From positions 3,038,001 to 3,102,000 of the forward strand of contig CP073694.1 of the NCBI GenBank assembly GCA_018228705.1: a stretch of 64,000 bases of DNA. The letters are read 5' to 3'. This stretch comes from Dysosmobacter sp. Marseille-Q4140 (GTDB lineage: Bacteria > Bacillota > Clostridia > Oscillospirales > Oscillospiraceae). Positions within the stretch are counted from its first letter, which is position 1. Every line of letters begins with the position of its first letter. Shown here one piece after another: positions 50,474 through 58,043 of the stretch. The notes under the pieces were generated by a model. That model was not told the DNA's origin and did no database searches. It was given only the letters and a program-made list of their open reading frames with translations. Made by a program: the position numbers and the translations under genes.

Positions 50474-52768
50474 ATGAGCAACAGTGTCGGCAAAAGCGCC
50501 GTCCGGGTGGACGCCTATGAAAAGGCCACCGGGCGCGCCAAGTACATGGACGACCTCTGCGGCCGGGAGGCCCTGGTAGTGAAGATCTGTCACTCCACCA
50601 TCGCCCACGGCTATGTGAAGTCCATCGACACCGCCGCGGCGGAGGCCGTTCCGGGCGTGGTCAAAGTCCTCACCTGCTTTGACGTGCCGGACATCCCCTT
50701 CCCCACGGCGGGCCATCCCTGGTCCACAGACCCAGCCCATCAGGATGTGGCCGACCGGCTGCTGCTGAACCGCCACGTCCGCTATTACGGCGACGAGGTG
50801 GCCGCGGTGGTGGCCGAGGACGAGGTGGCCGCCGCCCAGGCGGTCCGGGCGCTGAAGGTGGAGTACGAGGAGCTGCCCTTCGTGCTGGACGTGCAGAAGG
50901 CCATGGCTGACGGCGCGCCCCAGCTCCACGAGAAGTACCCCAACAACATCCTGGCCCACACCGGCATCCGCAAGGGCGACTATGAGACCGCCCGCCAGGA
51001 GCCGGGCCTCATCAAGGTGGAGGGCTGGTACGATACCCCCACCGTCCAGCACTGCCACATCGAAAACCACGGCTGCTTTGCCTATATGGAGGCCGGGCGC
51101 GTGGTGGTGGTGACCTCCACCCAGATCCCCCACATCGTCCGCCGGGTGGTGGGCCAGGCCCTGGGCATCCCCTGGGGCAAGGTCCGCATCATCAAGCCCT
51201 ACATCGGCGGCGGCTTCGGCAACAAGCAGGACGCGCTGTACGAGCCCCTGTGCGCGTGGCTCTCCACCCAGGTGGGCGGCCGCCTTGTGAAGCTGGAGTG
51301 CAGCCGGGAGGAGACCTTCGTCTCCAACCGCGTCCGCCACGCCATCCGCACCCATATCATCTCTTACGTCCGCCCCGACGGTACCCTGGTGGCCCGGAAG
51401 TTCGAGGCCTTCTCCAACCAGGGGGCCTATGCCTCCCACGGCCACGGCGTGGTGGCCAAGGGCATGGGCGCCTTCCCCCAGCTCTACCCCTGCGACAATG
51501 TGGAGTGCGACTGCTGGAGCGTGTTCACCAACCGCCCCGCCGCCGGCGCCATGCGGGGTTATGGCATCCCCCAGGCCATGTTTGCCGGGGAGAGCCACAT
51601 CGACGATATCTGCAAGGCCATCGGCATGGAGCCGGAGGACTTCCGCCGGAAGAATCTGATGCCCGTGGGCTACACTGACGCCTTCTCCAAGAACGAGCTG
51701 TACAGCGACACCTTCAACCAGTGCCTGGACAAGGGCATGGAGGCCATCGACTACCACCGTAAGCATGAACTGTATAAAAACCAGACCGGCCCCGTCCGCC
51801 GGGGCATCGGCATGGCGGTGTTCTGGTATAACACCGCTGTCTGGCCCATCTCTCTGGAGTCCTCCTCCTGCCGCATGGTGCTCAACCAGGACGGCTCCCT
51901 CCAGTTCCAGACCGGCGAGACGGAGATCGGCCAGGGCTGCGACACCGCCTATTCCCAGATGGTGGCAGACGCGGTGGGCGTGCCCCTGAGCGACGTCCAC
52001 GTGGTCTCCTCCCAGGATACCGACATCACGCCCTACGGCACCGGCGCCTATGCCTCCCGGCAGACCTACATCGGCGGCTTCTCCATCGTCCAGACTGCCA
52101 AGGCCCTGCGGGAGCGGATTCTGGACATCGCCCACGAGCAGACCCGGATGCCGGTGAGCAACCTGGACCTGGTGGACGGCCAGATCGTCCGCAAGAGCGA
52201 CGGCCGGGTGCTCAAGTCCCTGGGAGACCTGGCCACCGAGAGCCTGTACTCTACGGAGCACAGCCAGCACATCACCGCCGAGACCACGGCCCAGATCAAG
52301 TCCAACGCCTACTCCTTCGGCTGCTCTCTTGCCGAGGTGGAGGTGGATATCCCCATGTGCAAGGTGAAGCTTTTGAACATCGTCAACGTCCACGACTGCG
52401 GCCGTCTCATCAACCCCGCCCTGGCGGAGGCCCAGGTCCACGGCGGCATGTCCATGGGCATCGGGTACGGCCTCAGCGAGGAGCTGAAGTTCGACGAAAA
52501 GACCGGCAAGCCGCTGAACAACAACCTGCTGGACTACAAGCTCTCCACCTTCATGGACCACCCCACGCTCCAGGCGGGCTTCGTGGAGAATGCGGAGCCC
52601 ACGTCCCCCTACGGCACCAAGGCCCTGGGCGAGCCGCCGGCCTGCTCGCCGGCGCCGGCCATCCGCAACGCCATCCTGGACGCCACGGGCGTTGCCTTCG
52701 ACGCCTGCCCCATCACGCCTCATGTGCTGTACCGGAAGTTCAAGGAAGCCGGACTCATTGCAGAATAA
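50474..52768 (+). CDS. xdhA: Xanthine dehydrogenase family, molybdenum-binding subunit
   Basis: 764 aa. It carries the MCD-molybdenum centre that hydroxylates a purine or other N-heterocycle. Domain I (about 10-120) begins RVDAYEKATGRAKYMDD. The Mo domain shows GGGFGNKQD (about 237-245), the PAAGAMRGYG motif near residue 357, the TGETEIGQGCDT block, and the C-terminal GTKALGEPPACSPAPA with the catalytic Glu. AAAGGAGG precedes ATG 50474. It is the first gene of xdhA-xdhB-xdhC, with the standard E. coli-type order. The actual substrate cannot be read from sequence. Confidence 0.92.
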   Translation: MSNSVGKSAVRVDAYEKATGRAKYMDDLCGREALVVKICHSTIAHGYVKSIDTAAAEAVPGVVKVLTCFDVPDIPFPTAGHPWSTDPAHQDVADRLLLNRHVRYYGDEVAAVVAEDEVAAAQAVRALKVEYEELPFVLDVQKAMADGAPQLHEKYPNNILAHTGIRKGDYETARQEPGLIKVEGWYDTPTVQHCHIENHGCFAYMEAGRVVVVTSTQIPHIVRRVVGQALGIPWGKVRIIKPYIGGGFGNKQDALYEPLCAWLSTQVGGRLVKLECSREETFVSNRVRHAIRTHIISYVRPDGTLVARKFEAFSNQGAYASHGHGVVAKGMGAFPQLYPCDNVECDCWSVFTNRPAAGAMRGYGIPQAMFAGESHIDDICKAIGMEPEDFRRKNLMPVGYTDAFSKNELYSDTFNQCLDKGMEAIDYHRKHELYKNQTGPVRRGIGMAVFWYNTAVWPISLESSSCRMVLNQDGSLQFQTGETEIGQGCDTAYSQMVADAVGVPLSDVHVVSSQDTDITPYGTGAYASRQTYIGGFSIVQTAKALRERILDIAHEQTRMPVSNLDLVDGQIVRKSDGRVLKSLGDLATESLYSTEHSQHITAETTAQIKSNAYSFGCSLAEVEVDIPMCKVKLLNIVNVHDCGRLINPALAEAQVHGGMSMGIGYGLSEELKFDEKTGKPLNNNLLDYKLSTFMDHPTLQAGFVENAEPTSPYGTKALGEPPACSPAPAIRNAILDATGVAFDACPITPHVLYRKFKEAGLIAE

Positions 52769-52783
52769 GGGAGGGAACCACGT

Positions 52784-53665
52784 ATGTATGACATGAAAGC
52801 ACTATATCAGGCCCAGTCTGTGGCCGACGCCGTGGCCCTCCGCCTGGCCCATCCCGAGGCCCAGATCATCGCCGGCGGGTCCGACGTGCTGGTCCAGATG
52901 CGGGAGGGCAAGCGGGCCGGCAAGGAGCTGATCTCCATCTACGGCCTTGACGAGCTCCGGGGCGTGACCATGGAGGCCGACGGCACCATCCGCATCGGCT
53001 CGCTCACCAGCTTCTCCCACATCACCCGGGACCCCCTCATCCAGCAGTACCTGCTGGTGCTGGGGGAGGCCGTGGACCAGGTGGGCGGCCCCCAGATCCG
53101 CAACATCGGTACCATCGGCGGCAACACCTGCAACGGCGTCACCTCCGCCGACTCCGCCTCCACCCTCCACGCCTATGACGCCATCGTGGAGCTGACCGGG
53201 CCTGACGGCGTCCGCCGCCAGCCCATCCACGACTTCTACATCAAGGCCGGCAAGGTGGATATCCGGGAGGGGGAGATCCAGACCGCCATCCTGATCCCCA
53301 GGGAGAGCTACGAGAATACCCACGGCTATTACATCAAGTATGCCATGCGCAACGCCATGGACATCGCCACGTTGGGGACCTCCGTCAACGTGCGCCTCTC
53401 CGCCGACAAAAAGACGGTGGAGCGGGCCAGAGTGGCCTTCGGCGTGGCGGGCCCCGTGCCCCTGCGGGCGGCCACGGCAGAGGCCCTGGCCGCCGGCCAG
53501 ATGGTCTCGGAGGACCTGGCGGAGCGGTTCGGCCAGGCCGTGAAGGAGGACATCAATCCCCGGGATTCCTGGCGCGCCGCCAGAGACTTCCGGATGCACA
53601 TCGCCGTGGAGAGCGCCAAGCGGGCCTTTATTGAAGCGGTGAAACGGGCGGGAGGTGCGCTGTAA
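52784..53665 (+). CDS. xdhB: Xanthine dehydrogenase family, FAD-binding subunit
   Basis: 293 aa. A VAO/PCMH-type FAD domain: AGGSDVLVQMREGK (about 31-44) binds the pyrophosphate, and RNIGTIGGN (about 105-113) is the second FAD signature. The C-terminal CO-dehydrogenase flavoprotein-type domain covers about 180-290. It passes electrons from the Fe-S subunit to NAD or a ferredoxin. The stop overlaps the next start (TAATG), so xdhC is translationally coupled. Confidence 0.94.
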   Translation: MYDMKALYQAQSVADAVALRLAHPEAQIIAGGSDVLVQMREGKRAGKELISIYGLDELRGVTMEADGTIRIGSLTSFSHITRDPLIQQYLLVLGEAVDQVGGPQIRNIGTIGGNTCNGVTSADSASTLHAYDAIVELTGPDGVRRQPIHDFYIKAGKVDIREGEIQTAILIPRESYENTHGYYIKYAMRNAMDIATLGTSVNVRLSADKKTVERARVAFGVAGPVPLRAATAEALAAGQMVSEDLAERFGQAVKEDINPRDSWRAARDFRMHIAVESAKRAFIEAVKRAGGAL

Positions 53666-54174
53666 TGGAAAATCATGTGATGCAGTATCAGACGGTCCAC
53701 TTCACCCTCAACGGCAAGGCTGTGGAGCGGACGGTGGATGTCCGGGCCAGCCTGACGGATATGCTCCGGAACGACTACCGCATGACCTCTGTGAAGAAGG
53801 GCTGCGAGGTGGGGGAGTGCGGCGCCTGCACCGTCATCATCGACGGGGAGGCCTTCAACTCCTGCATCTATCTGGCAGTCTGGGCCGAGGGCAAGCACAT
53901 CACCACCCTGGAGGGCCTTCTGGGGCCCAACGGCGAGCTCTCCGACATTCAGCAGGCCTTCGTGGAGGAGGCGGCCATCCAGTGCGGCTTCTGCACCCCG
54001 GGCTTCATCCTGACCGCCTGGGAGATCCTGGAGAGCGGGAAGGAGTACACCGACGCGGAGCTGCGCAAGCTGCTCTCCGGACACCTGTGCCGCTGCACGG
54101 GCTATGAGAACATCCTGCGGGCGGTGAAAAAGACCATGTACAAGCGCCTGGGCAAGGAACTGCCCCAGAGCTGA
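53665..54174 (+). CDS. xdhC: Xanthine dehydrogenase family, 2Fe-2S subunit
   Basis: 169 aa. The plant-type cluster is CEVGECGACTV (about 48-58) with its fourth Cys in FNSCIYL; the second cluster is in CGFCTPGF (about 109-116) and CRCTGYENI (about 145-153). It relays electrons from the Mo centre to FAD. It is the last gene of the operon and is followed by a terminator. Confidence 0.95.
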   Translation: MENHVMQYQTVHFTLNGKAVERTVDVRASLTDMLRNDYRMTSVKKGCEVGECGACTVIIDGEAFNSCIYLAVWAEGKHITTLEGLLGPNGELSDIQQAFVEEAAIQCGFCTPGFILTAWEILESGKEYTDAELRKLLSGHLCRCTGYENILRAVKKTMYKRLGKELPQS

Positions 54175-54186
54175 AACGGTTCAACA

Positions 54187-54217
54187 GGGGAGGCCCCCGG
54201 AAGGGGCCTCCCCATTT
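54187..54217 (+). terminator. Terminator of the xdhABC operon
   Basis: Stem GGGGAGGCCCC/GGGGCCTCCCC with a short loop, followed by ATTTTTG. Confidence 0.92.
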
Positions 54218-54221
54218 TTGT

Positions 54222-54250
54222 TTGACGGCTCCCGCCAAAAGGATTATAAT
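54222..54250 (+). promoter_or_regulatory. Promoter of the cytidylate-kinase-like gene
   Basis: TTGACG (54222-54227), 17 bp, TATAAT (54245-54250). Confidence 0.8.
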
Positions 54251-54275
54251 AAAACTGAAGAGAGGAGGGTTCTCT

Positions 54276-54926
54276 ATGAAAACCATCATCACCATCGGCA
54301 GACAGTTCGGCAGCGGCGGCAAGGAAGTGGGTATCCGCGTGGCCAAGGAGCTGGGCATCCCCTTCTACGACAAGGAGCTGCTTCAGGAGGCGGCCAAGAA
54401 GAGCGGTCTGTGCGAGAAGATCTTTGAAAATTTTGACGAGCGGCCCAAGAGCCTGCTGTACTCCATCGCCATGGACTCCTATATGTTCTCCCTGCCGGGC
54501 GCCGGCGCCGGGGACTCTCTGGAGCAGCAGGTGTATTTGGCCACCTTCAACACCATCCGCCACATCGCTGAGCAGGGCCCCTGCGTCATCATTGGCCGCA
54601 GCGCGGACTATGCCCTGGCGGACAATCCCAATCTGCTGAGCCTGTTCATCTGCGCGCCTCTGGAGGACCGGATCGAACGGGTGGCTAAGCGTCAGAACCT
54701 GACGCCGGAGAAGGCCCGCCAGCTGATCATCAAGACCGACAAGCGCCGCGCCTCCTACTACGAGTATTACTCCTCTCAGAAGTGGGGCGCCGTGGACAGC
54801 TACGACTTCTGCATCAACAGCAGCTATCTGGGTCTCGGCCGTACCGTGGAGCTGATCCAGGCTATGGTGGCCCATAAGGAGCATCCCATCTCCAGCCCCA
54901 CTGAGGTGGATCCCACCCAAGGCTGA
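54276..54926 (+). CDS. Cytidylate kinase-like family protein
   Basis: 216 aa. The P-loop is degenerate but recognisable: ITIGRQFGSGGKEVG (about 4-18), as in the AAA_26/cytidylate-kinase-like family. The LID-type Arg residues appear as the RIERVAKRQNL and KRRASYYEYYS blocks. The family phosphorylates an unknown substrate and is widespread in Clostridia, where it is distinct from Cmk itself. GGAGGG precedes ATG 54276. Its place beside molybdenum-cofactor genes may be coincidence. Confidence 0.88.
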   Translation: MKTIITIGRQFGSGGKEVGIRVAKELGIPFYDKELLQEAAKKSGLCEKIFENFDERPKSLLYSIAMDSYMFSLPGAGAGDSLEQQVYLATFNTIRHIAEQGPCVIIGRSADYALADNPNLLSLFICAPLEDRIERVAKRQNLTPEKARQLIIKTDKRRASYYEYYSSQKWGAVDSYDFCINSSYLGLGRTVELIQAMVAHKEHPISSPTEVDPTQG

Positions 54927-54944
54927 GCGCAGCCCAAAACAAAA

Positions 54945-54977
54945 AACGGCCGGTCCTCAAAAGAGGGCCGGCCGTTT
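54945..54977. terminator. Bidirectional terminator
   Basis: A stem of 14-15 bp (one G-T pair), arms AACGGCCGGTCCTC and GAGGGCCGGCCGTT, with A run before and T run after, shared by the two converging genes. Confidence 0.88.
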
Positions 54978-54983
54978 CTGCCG

Positions 54984-55355
54984 TCACAGATCCTTGTCCA
55001 GTTCCTTGTAAAAGGCGAAAGACTCCCGGAACTTCTCCTGGGCAAAGGCCTCCACCTGGGCCTGGTAGTCCGCATAGGCCGCCAGGAGCCGCTCTGCCTG
55101 GGGAGTCAGCACGGCGCCGCCGCCGTGACTGCCGCCGATGGTAGAGGAGAGCAGCTTGCAGCCGAACACGCCCTCCGCCGTGCGGATGATGCGCCAGGCC
55201 TTGGAGTAGGCCATCTCCATGGAGGCCGCCGCCGCCCGCAGGGACTTGTGTACCCGCACCCGCTCCAGCAGCGTGGCGATGCCGGGGCCGAAGCAGCGCT
55301 GGTTGTCGTCGGTGTACATGCGGATGGTCAGCTTCAGATGCAGGTCCTTGTCCAT
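54984..55355 (-). CDS. ModE-like LysR-type HTH regulator
   Basis: 123 aa, HTH domain only. The block LLERVRVHKSLRAAAASMEMAYSKAWRIIRTAE is the ModE-type winged helix (ModE_N), and LSSTIGGSHGGGAVLTPQAERLL the wing. E. coli ModE has additional molybdate-binding domains, which this protein lacks; short ModE_N proteins are common near molybdoenzyme genes in Clostridia. It may sense molybdate through another route. It is a candidate regulator of the hydroxylase genes at 46-54 kb. Confidence 0.9.
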   Translation of the reverse strand: MDKDLHLKLTIRMYTDDNQRCFGPGIATLLERVRVHKSLRAAAASMEMAYSKAWRIIRTAEGVFGCKLLSSTIGGSHGGGAVLTPQAERLLAAYADYQAQVEAFAQEKFRESFAFYKELDKDL

Positions 55356-55419
55356 GGGATACCCTCCCTTTCTCCGCCCGGACCGGGCTCTTTTTTTATC
55401 TTATCACACGGAGGCCAAT

Positions 55420-55447
55420 TTGCAAAGGCCGAAAAATATGATAGAAT
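55420..55447 (+). promoter_or_regulatory. Promoter of the aldo/keto reductase operon
   Basis: TTGCAA (55420-55425), 16 bp, TAGAAT (55442-55447). A GC-rich leader of about 75 bases follows. Confidence 0.65.
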
Positions 55448-55528
55448 AACAACTGTCAAGCAGCCGTCCGGAGAGGGCGGCATCCAGAGGGGAACACCGC
55501 CGCCCGGCGGCGGAGAGAGGAGAGAACC

Positions 55529-56554
55529 ATGAAAAAAGTCAGACTGGGCCGCACGGAGCTGTACGTCACCAAGACAGCCTTCGGCGCCCTGCCCATCCAG
55601 CGGATCCCCAAGGCGGACGCGGTGAAGCTGGTCCGCCGGGCCGTGGATGGCGGCATCAACTACTTCGACACCGCCAATATGTACACCGACAGCGAGGAAA
55701 AGCTGGGCGAGGCCCTGAACGGCATCCGGGACCAGGTGGTGATCTCCACCAAGAGTGCCGGAAAAGATAAGAAAACGGTCCGAGCCCACATTGAGCAGAG
55801 CCTGCGGAGCCTCCGCACGGATTACATCGACCTGTTCCAGTTTCACAATCCCGCCGTTCTGCCGGACATCAACGACCCCGACGGCGTCTTTTCCGTGGTG
55901 CTGGAGGCCAAGCAGAAGGGCTACATCCGCCACATCGGCATCACCAACCACCGCTTGGGCGTGGCCCGGGAGGCCATCGCCTCCGGCAATTTTGAGACGC
56001 TGCAATTTCCCTTCTGCTACCTGGCGGCGCCCCAGGATCTGGAGCTGGTGGAGCAGTGCAAGGCGGCGGACATGGGCTTCATCGCCATGAAGGGCCTCTC
56101 CGGCGGCCTGCTGAACAACGCCGCCGCCTGCTTCGCCTTCATGGAGCAGTATCCCACCGTGGTGCCCATCTGGGGTATCCAGAGGGAGGAGGAGCTGGAC
56201 CAGTGGCTGGCTCTGGCCGCCGATCCCCCGGCCCTGACGCCGGAGCTCCAGGCAGTCATCGACAAGGACCGGCAGGAGCTGGCCGGGGACTTCTGCCGCT
56301 CCTGCGGCTACTGCCTGCCCTGCGCCGCCGGCATCGACATCCCCCAGGCCGCCCGGATGAGCGCCCTGCTGCGCCGCTCTCCCTATCAGCCCTACATGAG
56401 CGATGAGTGGCACGCCAAGATGCACCAAATTGAGAACTGCATCCACTGCGACGCCTGCAAGTCCCGCTGCCCCTACGGGCTGGACACCCCGGCCCTGCTG
56501 CAGAAGATGCTGAAGGACTACGACGAATTCTACGCCGTCCACCACAACGACTGA
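55529..56554 (+). CDS. Aldo/keto reductase with C-terminal 4Fe-4S clusters
   Basis: 341 aa. The AKR barrel (about 1-255) has YFDTANMYTDSEEKLG (catalytic Asp and Tyr), STKSAGKD (catalytic Lys) and the FQFHNP region. The C-terminal 85 residues contain Cys clusters CRSCGYCLPC and CIHCDACKSRCPYGL, typical of the ferredoxin-type extension found in anaerobes. The enzyme could pass electrons between a carbonyl substrate and ferredoxin rather than only NADPH. Substrate unknown. GAGAGGAGAG precedes the ATG. Confidence 0.93.
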   Translation: MKKVRLGRTELYVTKTAFGALPIQRIPKADAVKLVRRAVDGGINYFDTANMYTDSEEKLGEALNGIRDQVVISTKSAGKDKKTVRAHIEQSLRSLRTDYIDLFQFHNPAVLPDINDPDGVFSVVLEAKQKGYIRHIGITNHRLGVAREAIASGNFETLQFPFCYLAAPQDLELVEQCKAADMGFIAMKGLSGGLLNNAAACFAFMEQYPTVVPIWGIQREEELDQWLALAADPPALTPELQAVIDKDRQELAGDFCRSCGYCLPCAAGIDIPQAARMSALLRRSPYQPYMSDEWHAKMHQIENCIHCDACKSRCPYGLDTPALLQKMLKDYDEFYAVHHND

Positions 56555-56572
56555 CCCGCGAAAGGAGCCCCC

Positions 56573-57010
56573 ATGCTGTTTCAAAATCAGGACTCCAGTT
56601 TGAAGCTGGAGGTATTCAACTATGAGATGCCCGCCGACGGCGGCGCCCCCGACAGTGACGACCGCAACTGGCTGGTGCTGCGCTGCACCTGGACCGAGGA
56701 CGGCGACATCCGCAAGGACTCCAACAGCTGTCTGCTGACCTACGAGCTGCGGGAGATGACCGCCGGGCTGAAGGTGGTCCGGGCGGGCATCAAGACCGCC
56801 TATGAGAGCGACTTCGTGGAGCCCTTTTTCTCCCTGGACCTCCGGGCGGAGGGAGAGGACGCCTTCCGGACCTGGGTCCGCTTCTTCCTGCCCAACACCA
56901 TGGACGGGGAGGACACCGCCGAGATCGAGTGCGTCCTCACCCGGCAGCAGCTGTCGGAACTGATCGACGAGCTGGACCGGCTCTGCGCCAAGTTCCCCGA
57001 CCGGGTGTGA
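56573..57010 (+). CDS. Hypothetical protein, WapI-immunity-like fold
   Basis: 145 aa, acidic and soluble. The pattern NWLVLRCTWTEDGD...SCLLTYELREM (about 30-65) followed by FFSLDLRAEGEDAF recalls small WapI-type immunity proteins (beta-sandwich), but no toxin gene is near. The resemblance is weak and from memory. It lies 18 bases after the AKR gene and before another small gene, so a three-gene operon is likely. Confidence 0.6.
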   Translation: MLFQNQDSSLKLEVFNYEMPADGGAPDSDDRNWLVLRCTWTEDGDIRKDSNSCLLTYELREMTAGLKVVRAGIKTAYESDFVEPFFSLDLRAEGEDAFRTWVRFFLPNTMDGEDTAEIECVLTRQQLSELIDELDRLCAKFPDRV

Positions 57011-57019
57011 GGAGCGGCC

Positions 57020-57421
57020 ATGGAAGAAGCGTCTGTATTTGCCTCAAGCGGCTGCTTTCCCTGGATGCCCCAGCGGGCGGACCAGGTGCTGCAAAGCTGC
57101 TTTGACCTGGAATTTGAGACCCTGGCTCCGGGGCAGCGCCGGGATACCCGGGGCCGCATCGGGTGCCTCCTCCGGGGCACGGGGAGACTGGACACCGGCG
57201 AGAGCGCCGGCCCGGGTTTTTTCTTTGGCGCGGCCCGGACCGACCGCCTGGAGAAGGTGGCGGCGGAGGAGACCCTGGAGGCCGGGACCGAGTGCCTGGT
57301 GGCCTGGTTCGATTTCGACGTGGTGCTGACGGTGTGCTACACCGCCTGCTGGTTCCACGCCCGGTTGATCCAGGAGATGGAGCAGGCCCTGGACGCCCGG
57401 CGGACCGCCGCCGGGGCTTGA
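57020..57421 (+). CDS. Hypothetical protein, possible CRP-like sensor domain without HTH
   Basis: 133 aa. The block FETLAPGQRRDTRGRIGCLLRGTGRLD (about 30-56) resembles the beta-roll of cyclic-nucleotide-binding (CRP/FNR) domains, and the end (FHARLIQEMEQALD) could be the following C-helix. A DNA-binding domain is missing. Third gene after the AKR; function unknown. Confidence 0.6.
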   Translation: MEEASVFASSGCFPWMPQRADQVLQSCFDLEFETLAPGQRRDTRGRIGCLLRGTGRLDTGESAGPGFFFGAARTDRLEKVAAEETLEAGTECLVAWFDFDVVLTVCYTACWFHARLIQEMEQALDARRTAAGA

Positions 57422-57436
57422 AGCCCTAAAGAACAG

Positions 57437-57471
57437 AAAGAGCCGCTCCGCAAGCCGGAGCGGCTCTTTTC
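57437..57471. terminator. Terminator of the AKR operon, bidirectional
   Basis: A 14-bp perfect stem AAAGAGCCGCTCCG/CGGAGCGGCTCTTT with a 5-base loop, then T residues. Confidence 0.93.
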
Positions 57472-57473
57472 GT

Positions 57474-57968
57474 TCATGAGGCGGGCTCTTTCCGGCCCAG
57501 AAGCAGATAGCAGTAGGGCGTGAGGATGGAGGGGAGCACCACGGGTACGGAGACCGAACCGAAGATCCGCACCAGCAGCTGCACGGCCCAGGTCACGGCT
57601 TCCTGGGTGGCATAGAGCCGGTAGACCCACATGGAGTACCCGCCCGCGGCCTGGCTCAGCTGCTCCCAGGCCAGCAGGACGCCCAGCCATACCACCATGA
57701 TGGTGGCGGAGAGAAAGATCTGCTTCCGGGTCAGGCCTCGGACAAATTTCCACCCGGCGGCCCAGAAGAGGAGGAAGGCAACTGCGCTGAGGACCACCGT
57801 GGCGTGCCCGGAGGAGATGCTGTACGCGCCGGTGACAGGGTCCGGTCCCTGTGCCATCTGAATCCGCACGGAAACGAAGCTGTAAAGGTAGGTGATCAGG
57901 CGGCACAGCAGCCCGGTGGCGCACAGCACCAGCGGTACCCGCCAGATCGGCCGTTTCAGAAATTCCAT
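57474..57968 (-). CDS. Multi-pass membrane protein, unknown family
   Basis: 164 aa with about four hydrophobic segments (10-33, 55-72, 84-102, 130-155). A SSGHATVVLSAVAFLLFW stretch (about 52-69) looks like the second motif (SGH) of PAP2-type phosphatases, but the other PAP2 motifs (KxxxxxxRP, SRxxxxxHxxxD) are not visible, so enzymatic activity is doubtful. Its stop lies next to the shared terminator. Confidence 0.7.
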   Translation of the reverse strand: MEFLKRPIWRVPLVLCATGLLCRLITYLYSFVSVRIQMAQGPDPVTGAYSISSGHATVVLSAVAFLLFWAAGWKFVRGLTRKQIFLSATIMVVWLGVLLAWEQLSQAAGGYSMWVYRLYATQEAVTWAVQLLVRIFGSVSVPVVLPSILTPYCYLLLGRKEPAS

Positions 57969-58000
57969 GGGCGATCCCCTCTTTCGTCCAAAGTATGCAC

Positions 58001-58040
58001 AACGCCCGCCCTGAGCGCGCAGCGCTCGGGGCGGGCGTTT
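58001..58040 (-). terminator. Hairpin downstream of pckA
   Basis: Arms AACGCCCGCCC and GGGCGGGCGTT with an inner GAGCGC/GCGCTC pairing; limited U tract on the minus strand. Confidence 0.65.
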
Positions 58041-58043
58041 GAA

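Noticed and set aside
36062..52723. Very long minus-strand frames opposite cls/ttcA, the Sel1 gene and the two molybdenum hydroxylases
   Set aside because: Shadow frames produced by GC-rich third positions; low-complexity products, no ribosome sites.
57474..57968. PAP2 phosphatase
   Set aside because: Only an SGH-like stretch is present; the other two catalytic motifs are missing, so it is left as an unknown membrane protein.
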